64,000 nucleotides of DNA from Desulfosudis oleivorans (lineage in GTDB: Bacteria; Desulfobacterota; Desulfobacteria; Desulfobacterales; SURF-7), in assembly GCA_020723325.1 (NCBI GenBank), contig DYJD01000021.1, positions 62,001 to 126,000 on the forward strand, in the 5' to 3' direction. The notes under the pieces were generated by a model. It did no database searches. It was not told the origin of the DNA and saw nothing but the letters and a program-made list of their open reading frames with translations. Position numbers and translations under genes: made by a program. This document shows, piece by piece, positions 41,261-49,513 of this stretch; within the stretch, counting starts at the first letter, position 1, and each line of letters starts with the position of its first letter.

Positions 41261-44223
41261 AAACCGTATTCTGTCCTCTCTATCAGCTCCAACTGCATTT
41301 CTCTGTTCAGGTGTACAAAATAGGCGTTATATCCGGATATCCGCACCAGTAGGTTTCTATATTTTTCGGGATTGGCCATGGCATCTTTCAAGACAGTAGA
41401 ATTCACCATGTTAAATTGGATCTGCATACCACCCTGCTCAAAATAGGATTTTACATAGGAATACATGGTATCGACAGTTTTTTCGCGGGTATCCTTGGCA
41501 GAAGGAACGAGTTTAACATTAAAGGCAATATTGTTGTCCATGTTCCGCGGATTCAGACGGGCGACATCCCGCATGTTGTCCAGGAAACTGTTTGATGCGG
41601 ATGGGTGGGGGGTTGCTCCGGGAGCAAACGGTTTATAGGCTTTCCTGCCCGAAGGAAGCGCGCCTGACAACGAACCATAGGCAACATGTTGTGCCACTGA
41701 CCAGAAACCGACAGTGTAGTCTCCTCCTCGAAAATTTTTAATGGATTTATAGGAATCATGTATCAGGGATGTCACCCGATTGGCCATTTCGACAGCCTCA
41801 TCACTGCCTGAACCAAATCGCGGCACCTTTTTCATTACCATGGAATGGAGTGCCGGATCATGATCAAAATCGGTGTCAATGGCCTTTTTTAAATCTGTAA
41901 ACGTTATTTTCTTCTCGTCATAAACGAGCTTCTTGATCACCATCAGAGAATCCACTACATCGGAAAGACCAATATTGAAACTTCCTGACGTATTGTAATG
42001 AGCTCCGCCCTTTGTAACGTCCAGTGCGTTGTCAATTGCCCCCCGGATGGCGGTACTCAGAAGCGGTGTCGGGCGCAGGTATGCATAGGCCTCTCCAGCC
42101 ATATTGTTGAGTCTGGTGGTGTTTTCTATGATAAATTTCTGCTGCGCAGCAAAGGCGGTAAAGAAATCCTCGAAGGTTTCAAAATCGCCCTTTTCCGGAC
42201 AGCCTGTTTTGGGTCCCATATGCCAGTCCATCAGAGGGTGGTAACCGTTGTTCATTGCCATTTCAAGGCCTGCCACCATATTGATCGATGTCGCACCGGT
42301 ATGACTCATATGTTTGCCGGAAAGGGTTATCTCCACGCATCCTGTGGCAGCCCAGTCCCGTAAATCTTCCATCTTGTCGGCATTCTGGCGAAAAGATTCG
42401 ATTACAGTGTCGTCACAGTGCATGGAAGGTGTTGCCACGGTAATGAAATTCACTTCACAAAGCCGTTTCAGGTAAGTGTCGCTGTTCACCCCAAGTTTGA
42501 ACCGGGCATTCATGTTCGGATCATTCAGAGAGAGCATTTCCGTTACCTTTAAAAAGATGTAGGTCATGTCGTTGACCGCATCCTTGCCGTCAGGAGTAAC
42601 CCCGCCGACAGTGATGGCGGTTTCGGACTGACTGCCCCCGAACAGATAATTGGCCACGTCAGGTACCAGATTGTAATGCTCTGCATTGGCCATAAAGAAG
42701 CAGGAGATCAGTTCAATGGCATTTTCGATGTATTCCTTTTTCTCCTGCTCACCGGTGATCTTTTTCAGATCACTCTCAAAGAAGGGCTGGAAAAGCTGAT
42801 CAAGCCTGCCGGGGGAAAGTGAAACATTATTGTTTTCCATCAGAAGTCCGATCCAGCAGATCCAGGCGGAATTTACCGCTTCGTCGAGAGTTCTGGCAGG
42901 TTTGGCCGGAACATGACGGCATATCTCCCGGAGCTTTTCCAGTTCTGCCTTTCTTTTTGGATTTTTTTCCGTTTCTGCAAGTTTGCCGGCCTGGTCGGCA
43001 AGATTGGCCGCGTATGTGTTCAGGCCTGCCAGACAGATGGTCATGGCGTGTAAGGTGTTGATCTTATCTGTCGCTTTGCCATCTATATGTTTCATTCTTT
43101 CCTGGATCTCATCCAGTATTTGATTTGTTCCTTCCTGAACAAACCGGGGCAAATCCGGCACCGTGTGAGACATGCTGACGATTTTAAAATTAAAGGATGC
43201 CACGGCACGTTCATCGATCTTCTGGCAAAGCGGATAATGATATTTTTCCCGAATCCATTCCCGTGTGGTTCTTTTTGCCCAGAATGGAAAGATATCATGC
43301 AGTTCGGCTGCTGTTTTTTTCGTAATGCGACTGGGACAAAGAATCCTTTTTTCAATGGAATTGAGTTCTCCCCATATCATTGTTCCGGTTGTGTCCGGAT
43401 ATATAAGTACTCCTTCTTCTTCCGGCGTGCAGGTTCCGGCCAAAAGGGTGTCCGGACGAATGACTGCTTTTTTATTTTCCATCAGGTATTTGAATGCATG
43501 TGCCTGCCTGAGTTCGGGAACCCATGGTTTGCCGACCTGATCCTGCTCAAAGCCGTTTTTTCTGTACCATTCTGTGAGAAGCACAGGTCTTTCGGAAGAA
43601 ATCTCAGATATCGCTGCAAAATGTTTTTCATGAAGCTTTTTGATCCGCGGAAAGTCTTCCAAGCCATACTGGGGGAGGTAGGGATCATTCAGGTGTTTCA
43701 CGCCGGGATCTTCTTTTTTCCCCTTCATGCGGTAGGTTTTTCTTTCAAATAGTTCCGTTGACAATTGAAGCTTGTTTAAATCGAATTCTTTTTTTCTTGA
43801 ATTCTTATCCTGTTTTTTTGCCCTGTTCAGCATTCTTTGGTGTATTCCGCCCATCAGAAGAGAGGTGTAGTAATTAAATGCCTGCAGATACCCCATATTG
43901 CCATATAGAATAATTTTATTTTTTAAAACCAGATTCAACATCTCATTCGGAGTGATTTTAACAACTTCCTTCAAAACGCTGTCATCCACAAAATGCATTA
44001 TGGCATCGGCATTTCCCGGAATATCATTCAAAACAGTGACGCGCCCATTCAAAAAAACGATTGCCTGTTTCACACTTCCGGACGCCGTTCTCAGACCGAT
44101 CGAAAAGTTTGTCCACCCGTCATGGCTTTTCATCTGTTTTTTCAATGAAGGACGAAGATTGAATTGCAATGCCATCATCCACAGCGCCAGATGAGTCAAT
44201 GGATTTAAAAGATTGATATTCAT
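41257..44223 (-). CDS. Glycyl radical enzyme with SCP2-like N-terminal domain (copy 2)
   Basis: This 988-aa paralogue of copy 1 has the same domain order: SCP2-like segment (GWTNFSIGLRTASGSVKQAI, DAIMHFVDDSVLKEVV), barrel, thiyl C629 in ATGCVEITLSG and glycyl radical G964 in RISGYNAYF. The two copies are alike throughout, including active-site flanks, and differ mostly in the N-terminal domain and in the linker at about 130-210. That pattern suggests tandem duplication followed by divergence of the substrate-gating part, or two subunits of a heteromer. It lies 14 nt after tetR and is the first enzyme gene of the operon. Radical chemistry implies strictly anoxic activity. Confidence 0.9.
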   Translation of the reverse strand: MNINLLNPLTHLALWMMALQFNLRPSLKKQMKSHDGWTNFSIGLRTASGSVKQAIVFLNGRVTVLNDIPGNADAIMHFVDDSVLKEVVKITPNEMLNLVLKNKIILYGNMGYLQAFNYYTSLLMGGIHQRMLNRAKKQDKNSRKKEFDLNKLQLSTELFERKTYRMKGKKEDPGVKHLNDPYLPQYGLEDFPRIKKLHEKHFAAISEISSERPVLLTEWYRKNGFEQDQVGKPWVPELRQAHAFKYLMENKKAVIRPDTLLAGTCTPEEEGVLIYPDTTGTMIWGELNSIEKRILCPSRITKKTAAELHDIFPFWAKRTTREWIREKYHYPLCQKIDERAVASFNFKIVSMSHTVPDLPRFVQEGTNQILDEIQERMKHIDGKATDKINTLHAMTICLAGLNTYAANLADQAGKLAETEKNPKRKAELEKLREICRHVPAKPARTLDEAVNSAWICWIGLLMENNNVSLSPGRLDQLFQPFFESDLKKITGEQEKKEYIENAIELISCFFMANAEHYNLVPDVANYLFGGSQSETAITVGGVTPDGKDAVNDMTYIFLKVTEMLSLNDPNMNARFKLGVNSDTYLKRLCEVNFITVATPSMHCDDTVIESFRQNADKMEDLRDWAATGCVEITLSGKHMSHTGATSINMVAGLEMAMNNGYHPLMDWHMGPKTGCPEKGDFETFEDFFTAFAAQQKFIIENTTRLNNMAGEAYAYLRPTPLLSTAIRGAIDNALDVTKGGAHYNTSGSFNIGLSDVVDSLMVIKKLVYDEKKITFTDLKKAIDTDFDHDPALHSMVMKKVPRFGSGSDEAVEMANRVTSLIHDSYKSIKNFRGGDYTVGFWSVAQHVAYGSLSGALPSGRKAYKPFAPGATPHPSASNSFLDNMRDVARLNPRNMDNNIAFNVKLVPSAKDTREKTVDTMYSYVKSYFEQGGMQIQFNMVNSTVLKDAMANPEKYRNLLVRISGYNAYFVHLNREMQLELIERTEYGL

Positions 44224-44237
44224 AAACAGTTCTCCTG

Positions 44238-44897
44238 TTAGCAGTTTTTTGGTGTTGTATGAAAAGGGATCATTAACTCATCACACATTCTTTCAATTAA
44301 TTTCTCCGGAATGATTTCATCTAGCTCCAATAAAATTTTTCTGTTGTTCAGCGTGACAATTCCATGAAGGGTGATCCAGGCTTGATAGGCCCTGAAGTCT
44401 ATATCATTTTTCGGAACAGCAGCATTGCTCTCTGAAATTTGGGCAATGGCCTTCAGGGGGACAGCGATTGCATTGATGGCCATTTGTTTGGCCTTCAAAG
44501 CGACTGGTTCAATTTTGTCATTCTTATTTTTGTATTCCAAGTATCTGGGCGTTTCACTGTTTAGCATGATCTGATAATAGTCCGGATTATTGAATCCAAA
44601 TTCCAGATAGGCCCGAATCATTTTTCGCAGGGATTTAAATGGATCCTTTTCTGATTTGTAAGCCTTTTCCAGCTTGGTTTGTAAAAGTTTAAACCCTTTT
44701 ATCTGGATATTCAGGTAGATTTCATCTTTATTGGAATAGTAATAGTATAAATTGGTTGCCGACATCCCGACTCGCTCAGCCAGTTTTCTCAAACTCATAT
44801 TGGCAAAGCCCATCTCAAGGATCAGTTTCATGGCCTCTTCAATAATGTTGTCCTTTATTCTTTCAATCAGTTCTGGAGATCTTGTTATTCTGGCCAT
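44238..44897 (-). CDS. TetR-family repressor of the glycyl radical operon
   Basis: This 219-aa regulator has an N-terminal helix-turn-helix (residues about 10-55, MSLRKLAERVGMSATNLYYY) and a ligand-binding C-terminal domain resembling TetR_C group with AYLEFGFNNPDYYQIMLNS (about 90-110). The ligand is probably a small hydrophobic molecule such as the operon's substrate, which is inference. It is first in the operon, followed 14 nt later by copy 2, so it is expected to repress itself and the enzymes. A 16-bp inverted repeat is centred 48 nt upstream. Confidence 0.92.
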   Translation of the reverse strand: MARITRSPELIERIKDNIIEEAMKLILEMGFANMSLRKLAERVGMSATNLYYYYSNKDEIYLNIQIKGFKLLQTKLEKAYKSEKDPFKSLRKMIRAYLEFGFNNPDYYQIMLNSETPRYLEYKNKNDKIEPVALKAKQMAINAIAVPLKAIAQISESNAAVPKNDIDFRAYQAWITLHGIVTLNNRKILLELDEIIPEKLIERMCDELMIPFHTTPKNC

Positions 44898-44918
44898 AGT
44901 GATGTTTGTCTATGCAAT

Positions 44919-44976
44919 AATTAATATAACACTGTTATGTTTATTATTAATAGAACGGTGTTATATTAATTGTCAA
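44919..44976 (-). promoter_or_regulatory. Promoter and inverted-repeat operator of the tetR-GRE operon
   Basis: AATTAATATAACACTG (44919-44934) and CGGTGTTATATTAATT (44956-44971) form a 16-bp inverted repeat with one mismatch, arms 21 nt apart. On the minus strand TTGACA (44976-44971) and TATTAA (44952-44947), spaced 18 nt, make a plausible promoter. The right arm fills its spacer and the left arm falls at the start of transcription. This is what a repressor site should look like. Confidence 0.65.
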
Positions 44977-44984
44977 CATCAAAT

Positions 44985-45203
44985 TCAATAATCCGGGATA
45001 TGTTCAAGGACCTCCAGCATGGTCACCACATCAAAACATACGTCAGGAAGGCACAGATCCGTGACATCCATTTGCAGTGCCTTGATTATGTAAGGACCGC
45101 CGCGGCTGACGGCATCAATATCCTCCCACCCGGTGGTTTTTTGACTCATCGGGCTTCTTTTAATATTTACTGCTGAACACTCACCTGCTGCTATGGGCAG
45201 CAC
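44985..45203 (-). pseudogene. SAM-dependent methyltransferase remnant
   Basis: The frame reads ALQMDVTDLCLPDVCFDVVT, then MLEVLEHIPDY, and stops. This is motif II and III of class I SAM methyltransferases (usually DLPFPDNSFD-type followed by EVLEHI). The nucleotide-binding GxGxG motif and the whole C-terminal half are absent. The upstream part (PIAAGECSAVNIKRS) does not fit the family. The fragment lies between the operator of the glycyl radical operon and a membrane protein gene. Confidence 0.65.
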
Positions 45204-45262
45204 AAGGCATTGGCATTTACAATGCCGGTGTTTTGCTTATACCCTGGCTGTTTAAAGTTTTC

Positions 45263-45862
45263 TTAATTCTTTAAATTTGTTGGACTGTATAGCGGTTTGC
45301 CGGTAACAATGTACCAAACGCCGATCGCGAATGCCATCAGAGCAAAGAGTAGAATTCCAACCGGAATAAAGAAGCCGATTTTCCAGTTCGCCACTACCCA
45401 TAGTTTTTTGGAGGAGACTTGATTGTCAGCGATAAAATCCTTAATGGTAAACTTGACATCCTCCAAACTATGGGGAGAGATGTGAACCTCCACTTGCCCG
45501 CCTCTTTTCCCTTTGAGAAACAATACCCCCTGTGCTTCCGTGTGGTGAGAATACTTGCCGTGTTCCCGGACAGGTTTACCGTCGATGGTTCGGCTGGTCG
45601 GATCCTCCAAGTCGGTCAGTTGATGTCGAAAAACAGGCACGATCAACAAAAGGTTCTGGTTCACCACCGCATCAACCTTCCCGGATTCGCTGCGCGTCAA
45701 TTGGATGGTAAAGGCGGGAACGATAAAGGTGATGATAATCCCCGGGATGCAAAACACAATCATGGCTCCCCAAAACGCCCGAAGAATCTGTAGCGGAATG
45801 GGACCTTTCTTTTTCAGCTTCTTGTTTTGACGCTGCTGTTCCATTTCCTTGTAAACATTCAT
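45263..45862 (-). CDS. Two-pass membrane protein, unknown function
   Basis: The start at ATG 45862 follows AAGGAGTCGT at good spacing; a longer frame reaches 45949 but lacks a ribosome site. The 199-aa product has a basic N-terminus (KKLKKKGPIP), a membrane segment at about residues 25-48, an external domain (about 50-155, with RTIDGKPVREHG and QVEVHISPHSLEDVKFTI), and a second membrane segment at about 165-188. It probably faces outward. No family is recognised. It stands apart from neighbouring genes. Confidence 0.7.
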   Translation of the reverse strand: MNVYKEMEQQRQNKKLKKKGPIPLQILRAFWGAMIVFCIPGIIITFIVPAFTIQLTRSESGKVDAVVNQNLLLIVPVFRHQLTDLEDPTSRTIDGKPVREHGKYSHHTEAQGVLFLKGKRGGQVEVHISPHSLEDVKFTIKDFIADNQVSSKKLWVVANWKIGFFIPVGILLFALMAFAIGVWYIVTGKPLYSPTNLKN

Positions 45863-46005
45863 ATACGACTCCTTGATAAAAGAAGAACGAATAAATCTAT
45901 CCAACAGATTTTCCAAGCATGGATACCTAGGACGGCAGGAGAATCGCATGTGAACTTGGTACGGAATGTGCGGAAATTAAATATCAACATTTCATCAATC
46001 GAATA

Positions 46006-46140
46006 CTATTGCTTGAATTCCATGCTTAAGCGTTGTCCTTGGGCAATTTGATCTGGCGTCAGATTGTTCAAAGCTGAATCACGATTGATAATGGCAAGTT
46101 TATGACCCTGGGCTGCCCGCCAGATTCCACCATTTATAAG
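46006..46140 (-). pseudogene. C-terminal fragment of a Sel1-repeat protein
   Basis: The frame reads IWRAAQGHKLAIINRDSALN, then NLTPDQIAQGQRLSMEF, and stops. This is the usual C-terminal end of Sel1/TPR-like proteins (AAAQGH then NRD then LTPDQIA-AQRL). The rest of the gene is missing; the frame upstream to 46320 does not look like the family. It occupies part of the otherwise gene-free stretch 45863-46419. Confidence 0.6.
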
Positions 46141-46304
46141 CACAAGCATCATCCTGCGGCACATTTTGGCCCATATCATAACATCAACCCCAGGCTGTTT
46201 ACAGAATAAGGCCAAGCAAAACCATAAGTCAAAACGAAAAAACGATTCGATATTCAAATTTTTTAAATTAGCTTGACAGGCAGTTAACGATGAAATATAT
46301 GTTA

Positions 46305-46316
46305 GTACATATGTAC
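46305..46316. promoter_or_regulatory. Palindrome GTACATATGTAC, possible FabR-like operator
   Basis: A perfect 12-bp palindrome lies 104 nt before the wax ester synthase gene, within AGTACATATGTACGCA. E. coli FabR recognises a site of similar form (AGCGTACA...TGTACGCT). A FabR-like regulator is encoded downstream in the same operon, so autoregulation through this site is a reasonable inference. Confidence 0.45.
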
Positions 46317-46419
46317 GCAAATATGTTTTTACATGTATTTAACATTTGTACAAAACAGCATGTGGAATCCCTTTGGATCAAGATCAATCAAAATATATCA
46401 TTAAGATGAGGAAACGATT

Positions 46420-48777
46420 ATGACCGAAACCATGAGCACCATAGACCATTTCTGGTATCAATTGGATCATGCCCGAAACCCCATGGCCATCACCGCATTG
46501 TTTGAATTCGATACCCCCCTTGATGCAGAACGGTTGCGCAACACAATCGAACAGCGTTGGCTGCGCTTTAACCGCTTTCAACATCGGGTTTCCCAACCTT
46601 TTCCAGGTATCGGCAGACCCAAATGGGTTTCTGACCTGGGTTTTAATTTACGTTCCCACATTCATCGAGCGGCCTTGCCGTCTCCCGGCGATAAAAAAGC
46701 GCTTCAGGAAATGATCGGCGATTTGGCCGCCACTCCCTTTGACCATTCCAAACCCTTGTGGCAAATTCACCTGATTGAAAATTACGGCAGCGGTTGCGCT
46801 GTCTTTTGGCGGATCCATCATTGCATCGCCGATGGCATTGCCTTGATTCATGTTCTGCTGGCCATGACTGATGATGCAGCCGATGCTTCGCGCCCTGTAC
46901 CGGACGCCTTTTTTCCTCTGCCATCCAAGGAAACAATTCTGTCCAAAATGATCAAATCAGCGGCCCAGACCAAAACAAATGTATTTGCCGGGCTTGAGAC
47001 AGTCTTTGACAAGACCCGCCGTCGCCGGTTTGTCCAACAGGTGGCTGAGACAGCCACCATTCTGGAAAAACAAATCCGGATGTCGCCGGATCCAAAGACC
47101 GCGTTCAAAGGGGAACTAAGTTCCCGCAAGGATGTTGCCTGGAGTGATCCGCTGCCCATATTCCAGGTAAAAGCCGCCGGCAAAAGCCTCCAGGCAACCG
47201 TCAATGATGTGCTGATAACCGCCATCAGCGGCGCACTCAGACGCTATCTGATTGAAAAGGATAAACCGGTTGCCGACCTTGATCTGCACATCTCCATGCC
47301 GGTCAATATCCGCAAGGCCGGCATGGAATATGAACTGGGAAACAAATTCGGGGTTGTTTCACTGGCCCTGCCCATGGCGATTGAAGACCCGATTGAACGC
47401 CTGAAAGAGATCACCAAACGGAATAATAAGATTAAAAAGTCGGTGGAACCGCTTCTCAGTTATCAGATCCTAAAGACATTAGGCGCTGCACCTGGAATGA
47501 TCGCCAGGCAGGCTGCGAATTTCTTCGCCAATAAAGGCACGGCTGTGTTGTCCAACGTCCAGGGCCCCAAACAACCGGTGTATTTTGCCGGCAATAAAAT
47601 CAAAAACATGATGTTCTGGGTGCCGCGTTCAGGCGATATTTCCATGGGGATCAGCATCCTGAGTTATGCTGACGGGGTGTCTGTGGGCATATCCTCAGAT
47701 GCCAATATCATTTCAGAACCCCAACAGCTCATCGATTATTTTAAGGAGGAAATCCAATGCCTTTTTGATTTGTCGGCAAATCCCAAAAAGGTGGGCCTGG
47801 GCATGCGTCCCTCAACTCGTGACGGGCTGAAAAATAGTCCCCAAAAGCCATCGCAAAAAAAAGTTACCAAAACCAAGCGCGGCCTTTCAACGGTTCTCAA
47901 CCTGGGAATCCGTTCCATGCCCTTTGATGAACTCACACGCAAATACATGCAAAAAGACTCAAAATTCATCAACATCAACGGAACAAAGGTGCACTATTGC
48001 GACCAGGGCAGCGGACCGGTTCTGCTGCTTCTGCACGGGATTCTTTCCTCGCTGCACACCTGGGACGCCTGGACCGCACTGCTTTCACCCCATTATCGGA
48101 TTATCCGCTTTGATCTGCCGGGCTTTGGATTGACCACCCGCTTGCAGAGCGCCCCTTACAGTCGCGATCTTTTCCTTGATTTTCTGAATCAATTCGTTGA
48201 AACCCTTGGACTTGAACAGATCGATATCGCCGGAAATTCCATCGGCGGTTATCTCGCCTGGAATTATGCCATGCAATACCCGGAAAAGGTGAACAGACTG
48301 CTCCTCATTGACGCGGTGGGCTATCCTCAAGACCTGCCCCGAATCATGAACTTTGTAAATGCACCGTTGATTCGAAACATTGCCGGCCATATGGCCCCTT
48401 GGATTTTCTTTGAACAAAGCGTTCGCTCCATATACGGCGATAAATCAAAAGTGACCGACCAAGTCATCGCGCGCTACTATGATATGGCATCCAGCTCAGA
48501 GAATCGCGGCGCATATGTGGATGTGCTGCGGCTCCTCAAAAACCAATGTGATTCAAAAGCCCTTTGCAGCGGCATCGATACTATAAAATCAAAAACCTTG
48601 CTGATGTGGGGTGAAAAGGATCCTTGGGTTCCGGTGGAAATCGTCAAAAACTGGGAGCGCGATCTTGTTTCATCCCAGACAATAATATACGATGGCGTCG
48701 GGCATTTGCCCATGGAGGAAATTCCACGGCAAAGCGCAAAAGATGCCCATCTTTTTTTGCAAAAAACCGGGATTTAG
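46420..48777 (+). CDS. Wax ester synthase/DGAT fused to an alpha/beta hydrolase
   Basis: This 785-aa protein has an N-terminal WS/DGAT domain (residues 1-460). Its acyltransferase motif HHCIADG (H133-G139) and further family blocks MPVNIRKAG, GNKFGVVSLALP and LSNVQGPKQPVYFAG are visible. A basic linker (about 465-505) leads to an alpha/beta hydrolase (about 515-785). That domain has oxyanion strand LLLLHGI, nucleophile S607 in GNSIGG, acid D734 in WGEKDPW and base H762 in GVGHLP. The first domain should esterify fatty alcohols or diacylglycerol with acyl-CoA; the second could hydrolyse the product or an acyl donor. It is the first gene of an operon with a TetR regulator. Confidence 0.92.
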   Translation: MTETMSTIDHFWYQLDHARNPMAITALFEFDTPLDAERLRNTIEQRWLRFNRFQHRVSQPFPGIGRPKWVSDLGFNLRSHIHRAALPSPGDKKALQEMIGDLAATPFDHSKPLWQIHLIENYGSGCAVFWRIHHCIADGIALIHVLLAMTDDAADASRPVPDAFFPLPSKETILSKMIKSAAQTKTNVFAGLETVFDKTRRRRFVQQVAETATILEKQIRMSPDPKTAFKGELSSRKDVAWSDPLPIFQVKAAGKSLQATVNDVLITAISGALRRYLIEKDKPVADLDLHISMPVNIRKAGMEYELGNKFGVVSLALPMAIEDPIERLKEITKRNNKIKKSVEPLLSYQILKTLGAAPGMIARQAANFFANKGTAVLSNVQGPKQPVYFAGNKIKNMMFWVPRSGDISMGISILSYADGVSVGISSDANIISEPQQLIDYFKEEIQCLFDLSANPKKVGLGMRPSTRDGLKNSPQKPSQKKVTKTKRGLSTVLNLGIRSMPFDELTRKYMQKDSKFININGTKVHYCDQGSGPVLLLLHGILSSLHTWDAWTALLSPHYRIIRFDLPGFGLTTRLQSAPYSRDLFLDFLNQFVETLGLEQIDIAGNSIGGYLAWNYAMQYPEKVNRLLLIDAVGYPQDLPRIMNFVNAPLIRNIAGHMAPWIFFEQSVRSIYGDKSKVTDQVIARYYDMASSSENRGAYVDVLRLLKNQCDSKALCSGIDTIKSKTLLMWGEKDPWVPVEIVKNWERDLVSSQTIIYDGVGHLPMEEIPRQSAKDAHLFLQKTGI

Positions 48778-48817
48778 CATGAACAATTTCCATAGGATTC
48801 TTTTAGGTATATGAGTT

Positions 48818-49513
48818 ATGGCATCGCGTGAGGAAATCATTGCACAAAAAGAAAAAACCAGCCTGGCCCTGACGCAAGCAGCCCTTTCGCTTTGCGCCGA
48901 ACAAGGATTTGCGAGCCTGAGTTTGCGCTCGGTGGCCCGCAAGGCCGGGATTGCCCCGACATCCTTTTACCGCCATTTTCGCGATATTGATGAACTGGGC
49001 ATATCCATGGCCCTGGATGCTAAAAAAATTCTAGACGAATGTTTGAACAATATCCGCCAACGCATTGAATTCTCTTTGGCACAGAAATCGGAGTCCAACC
49101 AAGATTTGCATGGGGCCGTGGATGCTTTTGTGGCTCCGTTTGCCGAGATATTGATGGAGTGTTTTAAAACCCATGCCCATCTTATCCGCCTGTTCTTTCA
49201 AGAACGCACCGGCAGCTCGTCGGCTTTGCGCAGCGCGATTTCCAATGAAATGGAAAAACTCATCGGTTTTCTGTCGGAAGACCTCGCCCGCCTCTCGCTT
49301 TCAATAGGAAGGCCCATCCCAGAAATCCGCCCGCTGGCGGAAACCATGCTGATCATCATCATGGCAACCGGCATGGAAAAAATGCTGAACCCTGAAAGCA
49401 ATGATGAAACGAGCTCAACCGCCATGAAGCAAAAGCTGAAACTGCTTTTCATCGGGGCAATCAACCAGGAAACACCGGCCCCGATACAACCTTTACAGGA
49501 AAATCCGGCATGA
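48818..49513 (+). CDS. FabR-like TetR-family regulator
   Basis: This 231-aa regulator has an N-terminal helix-turn-helix (residues about 15-60, LSLRSVARKAGIAPTSFYRH) and a C-terminal domain with FFQERTGSSSALRSAI, as in FabR, the repressor of unsaturated fatty acid synthesis. It would sense acyl-CoA or acyl-ACP. It lies 40 nt after the wax ester synthase gene and overlaps the next gene by 4 nt (ATGA). This places lipid-responsive control in the operon. A GTACATATGTAC palindrome upstream of the operon is a candidate site. Confidence 0.88.
   Translation: MASREEIIAQKEKTSLALTQAALSLCAEQGFASLSLRSVARKAGIAPTSFYRHFRDIDELGISMALDAKKILDECLNNIRQRIEFSLAQKSESNQDLHGAVDAFVAPFAEILMECFKTHAHLIRLFFQERTGSSSALRSAISNEMEKLIGFLSEDLARLSLSIGRPIPEIRPLAETMLIIIMATGMEKMLNPESNDETSSTAMKQKLKLLFIGAINQETPAPIQPLQENPA

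Noticed and set aside
37356-44223. Pyruvate formate-lyase assignment for the glycyl radical enzymes
   Set aside because: The active site has GCVE rather than adjacent cysteines, and the proteins are about 200 residues longer because of the N-terminal domain.
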